Part shown: positions 1 to 8,691 of the stretch, piece after piece
Position numbering within the stretch: the first letter of the stretch is position 1
How the letters are laid out: every line of letters begins with the position of its first letter
Assembly (NCBI GenBank): GCA_904395845.1
Contig: CAJFOH010000109.1
Coordinates: forward strand, 1 to 37,578
DNA length: 37,578 nt
Source: an uncultured Lachnospiraceae bacterium
Lineage (GTDB): Bacteria; Bacillota; Clostridia; Lachnospirales; Lachnospiraceae
Reading direction: 5' to 3'
Notes under the pieces: model-generated
What the model was told of the DNA's origin: nothing
Seen by the model: only the letters and a program-made list of their open reading frames with translations
The model's database searches: none
Program-made: the position numbers and the translations under genes

Positions 1-1
1 C

Positions 2-193
2 ATTGCTTGTAGTGTTATCAACTGTGAGTTTACATATTGTAATTTATTAGTTAACTATGGAGGGAAAATAATGATTGATAATGAAGTAAATGTCAATGAT
101 TTTAAGGAACAAATGGGATTATTTGATAATCAATCAAAAGAAACCAATTGTGTATTTAACGGATCTGCTAAATTTTCATATTGCTATAGATAA
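2..193 (+). CDS. Partial small Cys-rich protein, possibly DUF1540-like
   Basis: A reading frame is open from the window edge to a TAA at 191-193, so the 5' end is missing. The visible residues begin IACSVINCEF, have further Cys at TYC, TNC and SYC, and end SYCYR. The spacing of the CSVxNC start and the later ETNCVF resembles DUF1540 small metal-binding-like proteins, but the match is weak and the central part is longer than usual. An internal ATG at 71 preceded by GGAGGG (59-64) could instead start a separate 40-residue peptide. Seen: the open frame, the Cys residues and the RBS. Inferred: the family. Confidence 0.4.
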   Translation: MACSVINCEFTYCNLLVNYGGKIMIDNEVNVNDFKEQMGLFDNQSKETNCVFNGSAKFSYCYR

Positions 194-499
194 AACAGTA
201 ATTTAGTTCTAAGAAATTATTTCGTTGATAATAAACTACTAGATAACAGGTTGTTATTCCAGTAAAGGTTAATAAAACTTTTAAAACGGGTTGGCACATT
301 CGGGAATAGATAATTGATAAATAACTATCATATGGACAAGCCTTCTTATTTTTAGTATATAAAATAGGAAGGCTTGTTGTGTATTTAGTATAGAAGATTA
401 TAATTATAGGTACCTATGAATATTACCTTTCTTACTGATGAAAAATATAAGAATGGAAAAGCAGAATGGAGGGAAAGAAGATAGAAAGGAGTAAAATCG
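194..499. other. Intergenic stretch with one strong hairpin
   Basis: No convincing gene is visible. The stretch contains an inverted repeat at 336-377 (arms starting ACAAGCCTTC and ending GAAGGCTTGT). It would form a long stem, but is followed by TGTGTATTT rather than a clean T-run, so it is only a possible terminator for the upstream small ORF. The ribosome binding site of the next gene (AAAGGAG) lies at 486-491. Confidence 0.5.
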
Positions 500-1219
500 A
501 TGGATATTTCAATATTTCATGTGCATACCTACCGATGTAGGCATGCCAGTGAAGAAACAGAACTAGAATATGTTCAAAAAGCTATAGAACTGGGAGCAAC
601 AGAAATTATATTTACAGACCATGCCCCTTTCCCTGAAAATCCATTTCACTTTCGAATGGATATGAACGAATTTGATGAGTATGTATCTGTTATAAATGAA
701 TTAAAAGAAAGATATAAAAACCGTATTCGTATTAAAGTGGGATTGGAAATCGAGTATATTCCAACTTATTTAGACTATTATAAATGGCTAAAGGATAGGT
801 TAGACATTTTACTATTAGGACAGCATTTTTCCTTATTGTCCAATGGGATATATACATTTGACATGGAAGACAAATCCAAAGAATACAAAGCATTGGCAGA
901 TGGAATGATAGAGGGTATGAAAACAGGATTATTCCAAGCAGCATCTCATCCAGATCAAATTTTTAGACGCATGAAAAAATGGAATGAAGAAATGGAAAAA
1001 ATTGCAATGGACATTAAAGAATGTGCTGTGGAAAATAACGTGACTTTAGAACAAAATATTAGCAATATGCAAGGGAAGAAAAGGCATGCCTACTGGAAAG
1101 AGTTTTGGGAAAATGTTCCTTATGGTTTAAAAACAGTCTATGGAGTAGATGCACATTCTGTGGAAGAAATGGAAACAAATGTTAAGAAACAGTTGGAATT
1201 AATGGGTAGTAAAAAATAA
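500..1219 (+). CDS. PHP-domain phosphatase, histidinol-phosphatase family
   Basis: A 239-residue protein of the polymerase-and-histidinol-phosphatase (PHP) superfamily, predicted to be a cytoplasmic metal-dependent phosphoesterase. Metal-ligand motifs are visible in order: HVHT (7-10), TDHAPF (39-44), GLEIEY (81-86), GQHF (107-110), ASHPDQ (148-153) and GVDAHS near the C-terminus. The length is slightly below typical HisK-type histidinol-phosphatases (about 260-280). The start follows an AAAGGAG site at suitable distance. No other his genes are adjacent, so histidine biosynthesis is not supported by context; another phosphorylated metabolite is equally possible. A terminator-like hairpin follows at once, so it is probably monocistronic. 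Confidence 0.85.
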   Translation: MDISIFHVHTYRCRHASEETELEYVQKAIELGATEIIFTDHAPFPENPFHFRMDMNEFDEYVSVINELKERYKNRIRIKVGLEIEYIPTYLDYYKWLKDRLDILLLGQHFSLLSNGIYTFDMEDKSKEYKALADGMIEGMKTGLFQAASHPDQIFRRMKKWNEEMEKIAMDIKECAVENNVTLEQNISNMQGKKRHAYWKEFWENVPYGLKTVYGVDAHSVEEMETNVKKQLELMGSKK

Positions 1220-1240
1220 AACGATTGTATAGAGGATATT

Positions 1241-1295
1241 AAGAGAATGACTAACAGTTATTAGTTAGCAATTATCTTAAATATTCTCTTTTTTT
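1241..1295 (+). terminator. Rho-independent terminator after the PHP gene
   Basis: Outer arms AAGAGAAT and ATTCTCTT enclose a second stem (CTAAC / GTTAG), and the hairpin is followed by a run of seven T. It lies about 20 nt after the PHP stop codon. Confidence 0.6.
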
Positions 1296-2258
1296 GTGAA
1301 AAATCTTAGTTGAGGTAAGGATAAAAATTTATATGCACCCACAAAACCAAGAGAAAAAATGCTTATGATACAATTGGTTAAAGAAAATCAAAGCCCTATA
1401 AAATACTAGAAAGTAAGATGTTAAAAGTAGAATCTCACTTTTAGATGTATCAATACAGGTGAGAAAGAAATGATAAGAGCAAAGGTTGTAATTCATAAAC
1501 TTTTTATTCACAACTATCAACTTCTATGCTACATTTTATTTATAAAAAATGAATTTTAAGGGAAAAAATGGTTTGCAATTATTATAATCATAGCACTAGA
1601 TGGAAATGTATTGGAAGATAAAGATGTTATTAGATAGGAGTTTTTCTTCTATATTATTAAAGAAAAATAATAGGTAACTCTTCTATATTATTAAAGAAAA
1701 ATAATAGGTAACAATATATGAAACAAACGTTCCTAGCATTTTGTATCGCATATTATGATAGAAATGTTGGGATTTTTTAGATTGATAAAGAAAAAGAAAG
1801 GGGAAAAATAGAAAGATAAAAGAGGGTGTTAGTTGGATAATAATAAATAGATAATACATACAGATGAAAAAATATTCAGGAAGATACAAGAATTATAATA
1901 AGAGATACAATGGAAAAATTGAAATATAAAAAATAATTAGATTATTCAGATAGGATTGTAATGTATTGGATAAATATGAGGAAAATAGCATAATAAATAC
2001 ATAATAAACTAGGCAATTAATAAAGGAAATGATATAATTAAATTAGTTCTAAGGGATATAATTGTTGGTGTGTAAACCATTGATATCGACTATATCACAA
2101 AGAATATTGTATCGTATCTCTGGCGTATTTTTATAAAATAATAGATACTATGTCCCATATTGATATGAAATTTATGTGATAAACAACGTGTAATGTTATC
2201 AGTAGTAGCAATGAGATACTGTTTTAGTTTAGAATAAAAATGGGAGGCTTTAAGTAGA
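1296..2258. other. Gene-poor stretch of about 960 bp
   Basis: No plausible protein-coding gene is seen on either strand. Open frames are short, lack ribosome binding sites and look like chance in AT-rich sequence. Short plausible peptide fragments occur (for example around 1358-1410 and 1719-1780), but I cannot assign them to any family. The only clear structure is a tandem duplication at 1645-1712. Decayed genes are a reasonable guess given the accessory genes that follow. Confidence 0.5.
1645..1712. repeat. Perfect 34-bp tandem duplication
   Basis: Two identical 34-bp units, 1645-1678 and 1679-1712, each starting TCTTCTATATT and ending AATAGGTAAC. The copies show no mismatch, suggesting a recent duplication in non-coding DNA. 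Confidence 0.9.
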
Positions 2259-2498
2259 ATGACGAAAGTGGAAATAATAAAGAGTAGTAAGGAGTTAGAA
2301 TTTGCCATCTTTTGTATTGAAAATGTGGCACGTCTTTTGGGTAAAGATGGATTACAAGTTTATCGATTGCTAACAGAAGATAGTGATATTTTAAAGGGTT
2401 ATATCATCCCAGAATATGAAGTGCTTCACACACAAAGCAAAGAGTATATTGTAAATGAGATTGTGGAAGTGATGAAAGAAAGAGGGGTGTGTATATGA
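2259..2498 (+). CDS. DUF3791 domain protein
   Basis: A 79-residue protein with the DUF3791 pattern: FCIENVARLLG, then LTEDSDILKGYIIPEYEVLHTQ, then EYIVNEIVEVMKERGV. The function is unknown. DUF3791 genes in Clostridia often travel with DUF3990 genes in small accessory clusters. Here no DUF3990 gene is present; only a short orphan coding tail follows in another frame. GGGAGG at 2242-2247 lies 11 nt before the ATG. The upstream gene-poor stretch and the incomplete partner suggest a worn-down mobile cluster. Family call is from recognised sequence pattern; no function is claimed. Confidence 0.8.
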   Translation: MTKVEIIKSSKELEFAIFCIENVARLLGKDGLQVYRLLTEDSDILKGYIIPEYEVLHTQSKEYIVNEIVEVMKERGVCI

Positions 2499-2592
2499 TT
2501 TAGTTCGTCAGGGAATTTCGGATATGCATTGTATGAGTGATGAATATTTGACAGAGGAACTTATGATGGAATATGAGGAGAGAAAAATATGA
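2476..2592 (+). pseudogene. Orphan C-terminal ORF tail without a start
   Basis: In the frame +1 to the DUF3791 gene, an open stretch encodes YDLVRQGISDMHCMSD followed by EYLTEELMMEYEERKI and a TGA that overlaps the next ATG. The peptide looks protein-like, and resembles tails I associate with small DUF3791/DUF3990-neighbourhood ORFs, but there is no start codon before the conserved part. It overlaps the end of the DUF3791 gene, so it is either the remnant of a deleted gene or a C-terminal extension lost by a frameshift near 2490. Confidence 0.45.
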
Positions 2593-3011
2593 TTAATAAA
2601 GAGTATCAATTAATATCAAAGGAAAGATTGTTGGCACATTTAGATGATAAGGTGGTTTTAGAACCACCTTGCTATAAGGATGAAATATACACAATTTTTT
2701 ATTCATATAGCCATACAGGTTTTGAAAAAAGTGGTGAAAACCCCATAGAAAAATTAAAAAAAGATTTTCCAAAGATTAAGGAAGAAGATTTAGAAAAATT
2801 AATAGTATATTTTAAGGAAGTAACAGAGTATTGTCAGGACGTTTGTTGTGATTTTGAGGGACTATATCAGACGGTAATTATTCCTAAAACTGATGAAGCA
2901 AAAAGAAATGTACAGCTAGTAGTTGAGATATGCACAAGAAGATATCCTTGGCTTAAAAAAAGCTATATAGTAAATTTTTTAGAAAGAGTTTGTTGGTTAG
3001 CTAATCGTTAA
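2589..3011 (+). CDS. Hypothetical protein, 140 aa
   Basis: An unrecognised soluble protein. It starts at an ATG 6 nt after GAGGAG and overlaps the stop of the preceding orphan tail, so translation may be coupled. It is rich in Lys and Glu, has no signal peptide or membrane segment, and has a mid-protein Cys cluster (EYCQDVCCDFEG) and an aromatic, basic C-terminal end (RRYPWLKKSY...ERVCWLANR). It could be immunity-like or the partner of a lost gene, but the sequence gives no direct evidence for either. Confidence 0.6.
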   Translation: MINKEYQLISKERLLAHLDDKVVLEPPCYKDEIYTIFYSYSHTGFEKSGENPIEKLKKDFPKIKEEDLEKLIVYFKEVTEYCQDVCCDFEGLYQTVIIPKTDEAKRNVQLVVEICTRRYPWLKKSYIVNFLERVCWLANR

Positions 3012-3075
3012 TAAACAATCAAGAAAAATAGTGGATAGCGTAAAAAATATTTGAAAATAGTTTAGAAGTTATATT

Positions 3076-3083
3076 CCCCCCCC
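3076..3083. repeat. C8 homopolymer next to a ribosome binding site
   Basis: Eight consecutive C residues in otherwise very AT-rich DNA. The run sits five nt before the AAGGAG site of the VOC gene and 17 nt before its ATG. Confidence 0.95.
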
Positions 3084-3100
3084 ACGAAAGGAGCAACCCT

Positions 3101-3463
3101 ATGAAACTAAAAAATACCCTAATTGTAGTAAATGATATAGAAAAATCCATAGACTTCTACACCCAATTATTTGGCTTAAAGGTAATTCTCCATACAGAAG
3201 GAACGGTCATTCTAACAGAAGGTCTTGTTCTTCAGGAGATGAACTCATGGGAACAAGTAATCAACAAAGAATGTATTCCAAACCACAATATGAGCCTATT
3301 ATATTTTGAAGAAACCAACATAGAAGAATTTCAAAAAAAGTTAGAAAAATACTTAGAAAGGGTAGAATATGTAACACCGCTAACAACGTACCCATGGGGA
3401 AAGAAAGTGATTCGCTTTTACGATTTTGATGGTAATCTAATCGAAGTAGGAACACCAGTATAG
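3101..3463 (+). CDS. VOC family (glyoxalase / bleomycin-resistance fold) protein
   Basis: A 120-residue single-domain vicinal-oxygen-chelate protein. The N-terminal pattern is typical: NTLIVVNDIEKSIDFYTQLFG. A C-terminal metal-site strand is also typical (VIRFYDFDGNLIEVGTPV, with Glu in the IEVG motif). Family members are cytoplasmic dimers that bind metals or small molecules; the substrate cannot be told from sequence. AAGGAG lies 7 nt before the ATG. The gene converges on the araC-like pseudogene and shares a bidirectional terminator with it. A lactoylglutathione lyase role is not supported more than any other. Confidence 0.8.
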   Translation: MKLKNTLIVVNDIEKSIDFYTQLFGLKVILHTEGTVILTEGLVLQEMNSWEQVINKECIPNHNMSLLYFEETNIEEFQKKLEKYLERVEYVTPLTTYPWGKKVIRFYDFDGNLIEVGTPV

Positions 3464-3473
3464 CAGATAAACA

Positions 3474-3508
3474 AAAAACACACGAGTATGGTATCATCGT
3501 GTGTTTTT
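3474..3508. terminator. Bidirectional terminator between convergent genes
   Basis: Stem ACACACGA / TCGTGTGT, flanked by A-run and T-run (AAAAAA before, TTTTT after). It can end the VOC transcript on the plus strand and the regulator transcript on the minus strand. Confidence 0.8.
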
Positions 3509-3514
3509 ATGTTT

Positions 3515-4348
3515 TTATATTTGATTTCGTTTTCTCCATTCCATTGGAGCAATCCCCATAATATTCTTAAATGCACGAGTAAAATGAAATGGATTATTAT
3601 ATCCAACCAAATGTGCAATTTGTGTAATAGACGTATGAGTATTTCTAAGAAGTTCGCAAGCTTTATTAATACGATACTGAATTAAAAACTCTTGTGGACT
3701 TTTATGAGTACTACTTTTAAAAATCTTACTAAAATAACTACGATTTAAATTAAGATGTAGAGCCATATCTTCAACAGTAATTTCATTCATATAATTATTT
3801 TCTATAAAATCCACCGTTGATTGAATATAAAAATCAAGCAAATCATTTTTAGGAATTTTCCTTGCTGTTTTTGAACTACGAATGAGAGAAGCAAAGAAAA
3901 GGTAGGTATTTCCCATTACCTCAGCAGAAAGTAAATCAGGTTGTTCTACAATATCTCTTAAATAGGAAAATGCTTTTGTTGCTCCTTCTTGTGAAATCGG
4001 CTCATAAATAGGGTTAGATTGACTAAGACCTGCTTGATGTAAATATTCTTTTATCTTCATTCCATCAAATTCAATCCACATATATTCCCAAGGTTCCTTT
4101 CCATCAGCATAGTAATGAACCAAATGATTTGGTTCAATAAGAAATGCTTAGCCAGCATGAAGTTCATAGGTTAAATCTTGGTTACGATATTTTGTTTTAT
4201 ATGTTCCAGTTCCAGATAAGATACAATGAATTAAATAATGATCTCTCATACCAGGACCAAATGGGTGATAAGGTTCACATTGTTCATATCCATATTGATA
4301 AATTGTAATATCAAAATAGTCCTTATTTAGAAATAGGTAATTTTTCAT
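3515..4348 (-). pseudogene. AraC family regulator interrupted by one in-frame TAA
   Basis: One continuous frame would encode 277 residues, normal for the MsmR/RafR-like AraC group, except for a TAA at 4148-4150 (codon 67). Before it is the cupin-like sensing domain (YLIHCILSGTGTY, then YELHAG). After it the frame resumes at once (AFLIEPNHLVHYYADG) and continues through both helix-turn-helix units (ITVEDMALHLNLNRSYFSKI; ITQIAHLVGYNNPFHFTRAF). Family members usually have Gln at the interrupted position (HAGQ), so CAA to TAA is the simplest lesion. An AAGGGGG site precedes the ATG. No in-frame ATG with a ribosome binding site follows the stop. It is divergent from the alpha-galactosidase and was probably its regulator (inference). 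Confidence 0.85.
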
Positions 4349-4678
4349 AATATACCCCCTTTCATATTACATTTTTTTATAACTATATACCATAGTGTGT
4401 GGTAATGTCAATATAAAAGAAAAATACAACATATTGGTAGTTAATTAGTCAAATAAAACTATGTATAAGTTATAAAAAACTTGATAATATAAGTAATGTC
4501 AAAGTAAAAATAATTCGTATACGATTTATCTCTAAGTTATCTATTTGAAAAATATAACAACATTATGATAGGAATAAGAAAGGATATAAAAATATAAAGA
4601 AATGAAATCTATTATTCGGGGTTAGAAAGTAATACCATAAAATAGATGATTAGAATATGACATTAGGAGGACAGAACA
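4349..4678. promoter_or_regulatory. Divergent regulatory region of araC-like gene and alpha-galactosidase
   Basis: A 330-bp region separates the two divergent genes. A direct repeat GTAATGTCAA occurs at 4402-4411 and 4493-4502, consistent with (but not proof of) AraC-type binding half-sites. Near the gene, arms AATCTATT (4606-4613) and AATAGAT (4640-4646) could fold in the leader. AGGAGG at 4665-4670 is the alpha-galactosidase ribosome binding site. I could not assign a convincing -35/-10 pair. Confidence 0.4.
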
Positions 4679-6877
4679 ATGGCAATTATTGTTGATGAGA
4701 ACAAACAGTTATTTACAATACATACAAAAACATCTACTTATCAGATGAAAGTAAGTGAGTATGGACATCTGCTTCATATCTATTACGGAAATAAATTAGA
4801 ACATATGGACCTATCTTATTTAGTTCGTGGTGTAAACCGAGGGTTTTCAGGTACACCTTATGAAGCAAAAGAGGACAGACCATATTCTCTTGATACATAC
4901 CCACAAGAATATTCTACCTATGGAGTGGGGGATTATCGCTCCACTTGTCTTAGCGTGGAACATGAAGATGGAAGTCAGGCATTAGAGCTAATATATGAAT
5001 CTTATCAAATTTATGATGGGAAATATAAGCTAGAAGGTTTGCCAGCAGTATGGGCAAAGGAAACAGAAGCACAAACCCTCGAAATTACGTTAAAAGATAA
5101 GGCAACAGGAGTAAAAGTTCTATTATATTATGGTGTATTAGAATACCTAGATGTAATTACAAGGGCTTGTAAAATTTATAATGGAACAAGTACACCAATT
5201 TATCTAAATAAAGCATTGTCCTGCTGTGTTGATTTTCTACAAAATAAAATGGACCTTTTATCTTTCCATGGACGTCACGCAATGGAGAGAGTAATGCAAC
5301 GAAAAGAAATAGAACATGGCAAACTTTCCATTGGAAGTATTCGAGGGACATCTAGTCATCAACAAAATCCATTTGTCATTCTTTGCGATAACAATGCAGG
5401 AGAAACCTATGGAAACTGTTATGGAGCTTCTTTTGTATATAGTGGAAATTTCCTTGCAGAAGCAGAGGTAGACCAAATCAACCATACACGTTTTGTAATG
5501 GGCATACATCCAGAAGGATTTCGCTATTACCTAGAACCACAAGAGGAATTTGTTACACCGGAAGTAGTTTTTGTATATAGCAATTCCGGATTGGAACAAA
5601 TTTCGTTAAAGTATCATGATTTATATCGAAATCATTTAATCAGAAGTAAATTTGTTCATGAAAGAAAGCCAGTGCTATTAAACAATTGGGAAGCCACAGA
5701 ATTTCATTTTACTGAAGAAAAATTAGTTGAAATAGCAAAAGGTGGTAAGGAAATTGGCGTAGAATTATTTGTTATGGACGATGGTTGGTTTGGAAAAAGA
5801 GATTCTGATACCAGTGGATTAGGGGATTGGTTCTGCAATATGGAAAAGTTACCATCTGGGGTAGAAGGATTAGCAGAGAAAATCCATGGACTTGGAATGA
5901 AGTTTGGAATATGGATTGAACCAGAGATGATTAGTGAAGATAGTAACTTATATAGAAATCACCCAGAATGGTGTTTAAAAATTCCAAATCGTACTCCAAA
6001 TGTGGAACGTTATCAATTAGTACTTGATATGTCACGTCCAGATGTTAGAGAATATTTATATGATAGTATTTCCCAAATATTAGAAATCGCCAAGGTTGAT
6101 TATGTAAAATGGGATATGAATCGTAACTTATCTGATGTATGGTCACAATTGCTTCCAGCCAATCGTCAGGGAGAAGCTAGTCATAGATATGTGCTAGGTG
6201 TTTATGAATTAATGGAACGATTGATAACCAATTATCCAAATATTTTATGGGAAGGTTGTTCTGGTGGAGGTGGTAGATTTGATGCAGGCATTTTATATTA
6301 TATGCCACAAATCTGGTGTAGTGATGACACCGATGCCATTGAGCGAATTTCCATTCAATACGGAACATCATTTGCGTATCCAATTAGTTCCATAGGTTCC
6401 CATGTATCTGTTGTTCCAAATCAACAAACAGGAAGAACAACAACATTAGATACAAGAGCAACCGTTGCCATGTCAGGAACATTTGGATATGAAATGGATA
6501 TTAGAACGTTAAGTGAAGAAGAAAAAGAACGTTGCCGTCAACACATTGAGCAATTTAAAATGCATTATAATGTAATTCAATATGGAGATTATTATCGTTT
6601 AACTAATCCACTTACAGAGGAAATTGCAGCTTGGCAGTTTGTAGACAAGGAAGGAAAAGAGTCTTTCGTAAGTGTAGTAGGATTACATGTAAGGGCAAAT
6701 GCGCCATTTAATAGAATACTGCTTAGAGGACTAAATCCAACTTCTTATTATACCATTGATAATGGGGAGGAATTATATCTTGGAGATTGCTTAATGAAAG
6801 CTGGAATGAATCTACCAATCTTAATGGGGGATTATCCAAGTAAGAATTTCTATTTAAAAGAAGTAAGAAAAGGATAA
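4679..6877 (+). CDS. Alpha-galactosidase, GH36
   Basis: A 732-residue cytoplasmic GH36 enzyme of the Firmicute type that releases terminal alpha-1,6-galactose from raffinose-family sugars and melibiose. No signal peptide. The beta-sandwich N-domain is followed by the barrel with VMDDGWFG, WIEPEMIS, KWDMNR (nucleophile Asp479), CSGGGGRFDAG and WCSDDTDA, which holds the acid/base Asp (about 549). Length matches the family (about 720-740). AGGAGG is 8 nt before the ATG. It is divergent from the broken AraC-type regulator and ends at a bidirectional terminator. No sugar transporter is adjacent, so uptake must be encoded elsewhere. Function call is strong; which sugar is the natural substrate is not shown. 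Confidence 0.95.
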   Translation: MAIIVDENKQLFTIHTKTSTYQMKVSEYGHLLHIYYGNKLEHMDLSYLVRGVNRGFSGTPYEAKEDRPYSLDTYPQEYSTYGVGDYRSTCLSVEHEDGSQALELIYESYQIYDGKYKLEGLPAVWAKETEAQTLEITLKDKATGVKVLLYYGVLEYLDVITRACKIYNGTSTPIYLNKALSCCVDFLQNKMDLLSFHGRHAMERVMQRKEIEHGKLSIGSIRGTSSHQQNPFVILCDNNAGETYGNCYGASFVYSGNFLAEAEVDQINHTRFVMGIHPEGFRYYLEPQEEFVTPEVVFVYSNSGLEQISLKYHDLYRNHLIRSKFVHERKPVLLNNWEATEFHFTEEKLVEIAKGGKEIGVELFVMDDGWFGKRDSDTSGLGDWFCNMEKLPSGVEGLAEKIHGLGMKFGIWIEPEMISEDSNLYRNHPEWCLKIPNRTPNVERYQLVLDMSRPDVREYLYDSISQILEIAKVDYVKWDMNRNLSDVWSQLLPANRQGEASHRYVLGVYELMERLITNYPNILWEGCSGGGGRFDAGILYYMPQIWCSDDTDAIERISIQYGTSFAYPISSIGSHVSVVPNQQTGRTTTLDTRATVAMSGTFGYEMDIRTLSEEEKERCRQHIEQFKMHYNVIQYGDYYRLTNPLTEEIAAWQFVDKEGKESFVSVVGLHVRANAPFNRILLRGLNPTSYYTIDNGEELYLGDCLMKAGMNLPILMGDYPSKNFYLKEVRKG

Positions 6878-6890
6878 GAGAACATTATGC

Positions 6891-6949
6891 AAAAGAGAGG
6901 AATTATCAATCATTCCAATATGGATGAAATCAGATTCCTCTCTTTTTTA
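6891..6949. terminator. Bidirectional terminator, alpha-galactosidase / symporter
   Basis: Arms AAAAGAGAGGAAT and ATTCCTCTCTTTT form a long stem, followed by further T residues. The genes converge here, so it serves both strands. Confidence 0.8.
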
Positions 6950-6972
6950 TATTATATTAATGTATGAGATTG

Positions 6973-8382
6973 TTATTCCTCCCAACACTCCGCATGTTCA
7001 ATACCTACATCTTTTGCATGGAAAACTGGATTTTTTCCAGCTTTTAATTGCTTTTCATAATCTCTCAATACCTTAACTGCAATATTGCCAAGAAGAACAA
7101 TAGCAATAATATTTACAGTAGCCATAAGCCCCATTGTAATATCAGCAATGTTCCATGCCAATGAAAAATCTGCCTGTGCACCGAAAAATACAGCCACTAA
7201 ACAGGAAATTCGGAAAATAAATAACACTGTCTTATTATTTTTAATAAATAAAATATTAGACTCAGCATAATAGTAGTTTCCAATTACACTACTAAATGCA
7301 AAAGCAAGAATAGAGAATGTTAAAAAGTGAATTCCCCACTTACCAACATTTGCAGAAATTGCCTCTTGTACATATGGAATTCCATCTAATGTTCCTGCCA
7401 CACCTTCTACTCCTGAGAATAAAAGAATCATAGCAGTTGTTGTACAAATAAGGAATGTATCAATAAATACAGAAATAATTTGAACAAGTCCTTGTTTTAC
7501 AGGGTGACTTACACTAGCAGAGGCAGAGGCATTTGGAGCACTACCCATACCGGCTTCATTAGAAAATAAACCACGTTTAATACCAATGACAACTGCACTA
7601 CCTGCAAATCCACCAAAGATAGCTTTTGCATCAAATGCACCCTTAAAAATAATACCAAATATATGTGGTAATTCTGTAATATTAAAAACAACAACATAAA
7701 TTCCAATAAGAAGATAAGTAATCGCCATAATAGGCACGATAACAGAACTAATAAATCCAATTCGGTGAACACCACCAAAGATGATAAAAGCAGTTGCAAT
7801 AGCTAATAATAATCCAACAATCATTGGAAATATACTATCTTCATAATTTGGAATGTAATAGCTAAAAGCAGAAGAAATGTTAAAGGATTGTAGCCCATTA
7901 AATCCATAAGCAAAGCAAAGAATTAATAAAATAGAAAACAGAATACCCATCCAACGTTTTTTCAATGCCTTTTCCATATAATAGGAAGGACCACCTCTAA
8001 AATTTTCTCCATCTCTTACTTTATATACCTGTGCAAGAGTACTTTCAATAAAGGAAGATGCTCCTCCAAGTAATGCCATAATCCACATCCAAAATACTGC
8101 ACCAGGTCCACCAGTAGCAATAGCAGTAGCAATTCCTGCAATATTACCAGTTCCTACACGAGAAGCAGTGGATATCATCAGTGCTTGAAACGAAGATACT
8201 TCTTTTTCAGAATTGTCGCCTTGTGGTTTTTCACCAATTACTTTAAAAGCGTTCTTTAACAATCGAAGTTGTACAAATCGAGTACGAAATGTAAAGTAAA
8301 CATCTGCACCGATAAGAAGAAACAGTAACAAATAAGTGTACATAAAGTCATTCATTGACGTTAAAAAATCATTAAGTTTCAT
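6973..8382 (-). CDS. Sodium:alanine/glycine symporter, AGCS family
   Basis: A 469-residue inner-membrane transporter with about 10-11 hydrophobic segments. AGCS signatures are clear: ASRVGTGNIAGIATAIATGG near residue 73, GGPSYYMEKAL near 128, and RGLFSNEAGMGSAPNASASA in the middle. The family imports alanine, glycine or glutamine with Na+. AGGAGG precedes the ATG at good distance. The gene stands alone between a shared terminator and a 309-bp upstream region. The exact amino acid cannot be read from sequence. Confidence 0.93.
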   Translation of the reverse strand: MKLNDFLTSMNDFMYTYLLLFLLIGADVYFTFRTRFVQLRLLKNAFKVIGEKPQGDNSEKEVSSFQALMISTASRVGTGNIAGIATAIATGGPGAVFWMWIMALLGGASSFIESTLAQVYKVRDGENFRGGPSYYMEKALKKRWMGILFSILLILCFAYGFNGLQSFNISSAFSYYIPNYEDSIFPMIVGLLLAIATAFIIFGGVHRIGFISSVIVPIMAITYLLIGIYVVVFNITELPHIFGIIFKGAFDAKAIFGGFAGSAVVIGIKRGLFSNEAGMGSAPNASASASVSHPVKQGLVQIISVFIDTFLICTTTAMILLFSGVEGVAGTLDGIPYVQEAISANVGKWGIHFLTFSILAFAFSSVIGNYYYAESNILFIKNNKTVLFIFRISCLVAVFFGAQADFSLAWNIADITMGLMATVNIIAIVLLGNIAVKVLRDYEKQLKAGKNPVFHAKDVGIEHAECWEE

Positions 8383-8691
8383 TTATCTTCCTCCTTACAG
8401 TATTTAAGTTTTAAAATAAAAAATAATAAATAAAAGTTAATATCCATATTATTATAATAAAAAAAAGAGAAAAATCCTAGTAGAAATTTTATAATCCAAT
8501 AAAAATACAAATGCAAGAATGAAAAATAAGAAGAAATTTTAAACAAAGGATAAAAAAAGTTACAACATAGAAAAATAATGTAAAAGTATTGGATGATATA
8601 TTCCTAAAATTCCTATGTTGACAGTAGGTAAATTTTTTGATAGCCTTTTAAGGAATATTTAAGAAATATTTAAGAAGGAGAGAACGAATAA
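8383..8691. other. Intergenic region between divergent symporter and arylsulfotransferase
   Basis: Very AT-rich; it must contain both divergent promoters. A TTGACA occurs at 8618-8623, but the hexamer 17 nt later (TAGCCT) is a poor -10. A short direct repeat (GAATATTTAA / AAATATTTAA) lies immediately before the AAGGAG ribosome binding site of the next gene. No small gene is seen. Confidence 0.4.

Noticed and set aside
71-193. A 40-residue peptide from ATG 71 as a possible peptide-antibiotic precursor
   Set aside because: The frame is open upstream to the window edge with Cys-rich sequence, no modification or transport genes are near, and the peptide has no typical leader/core split. A truncated small Cys-rich protein is simpler.
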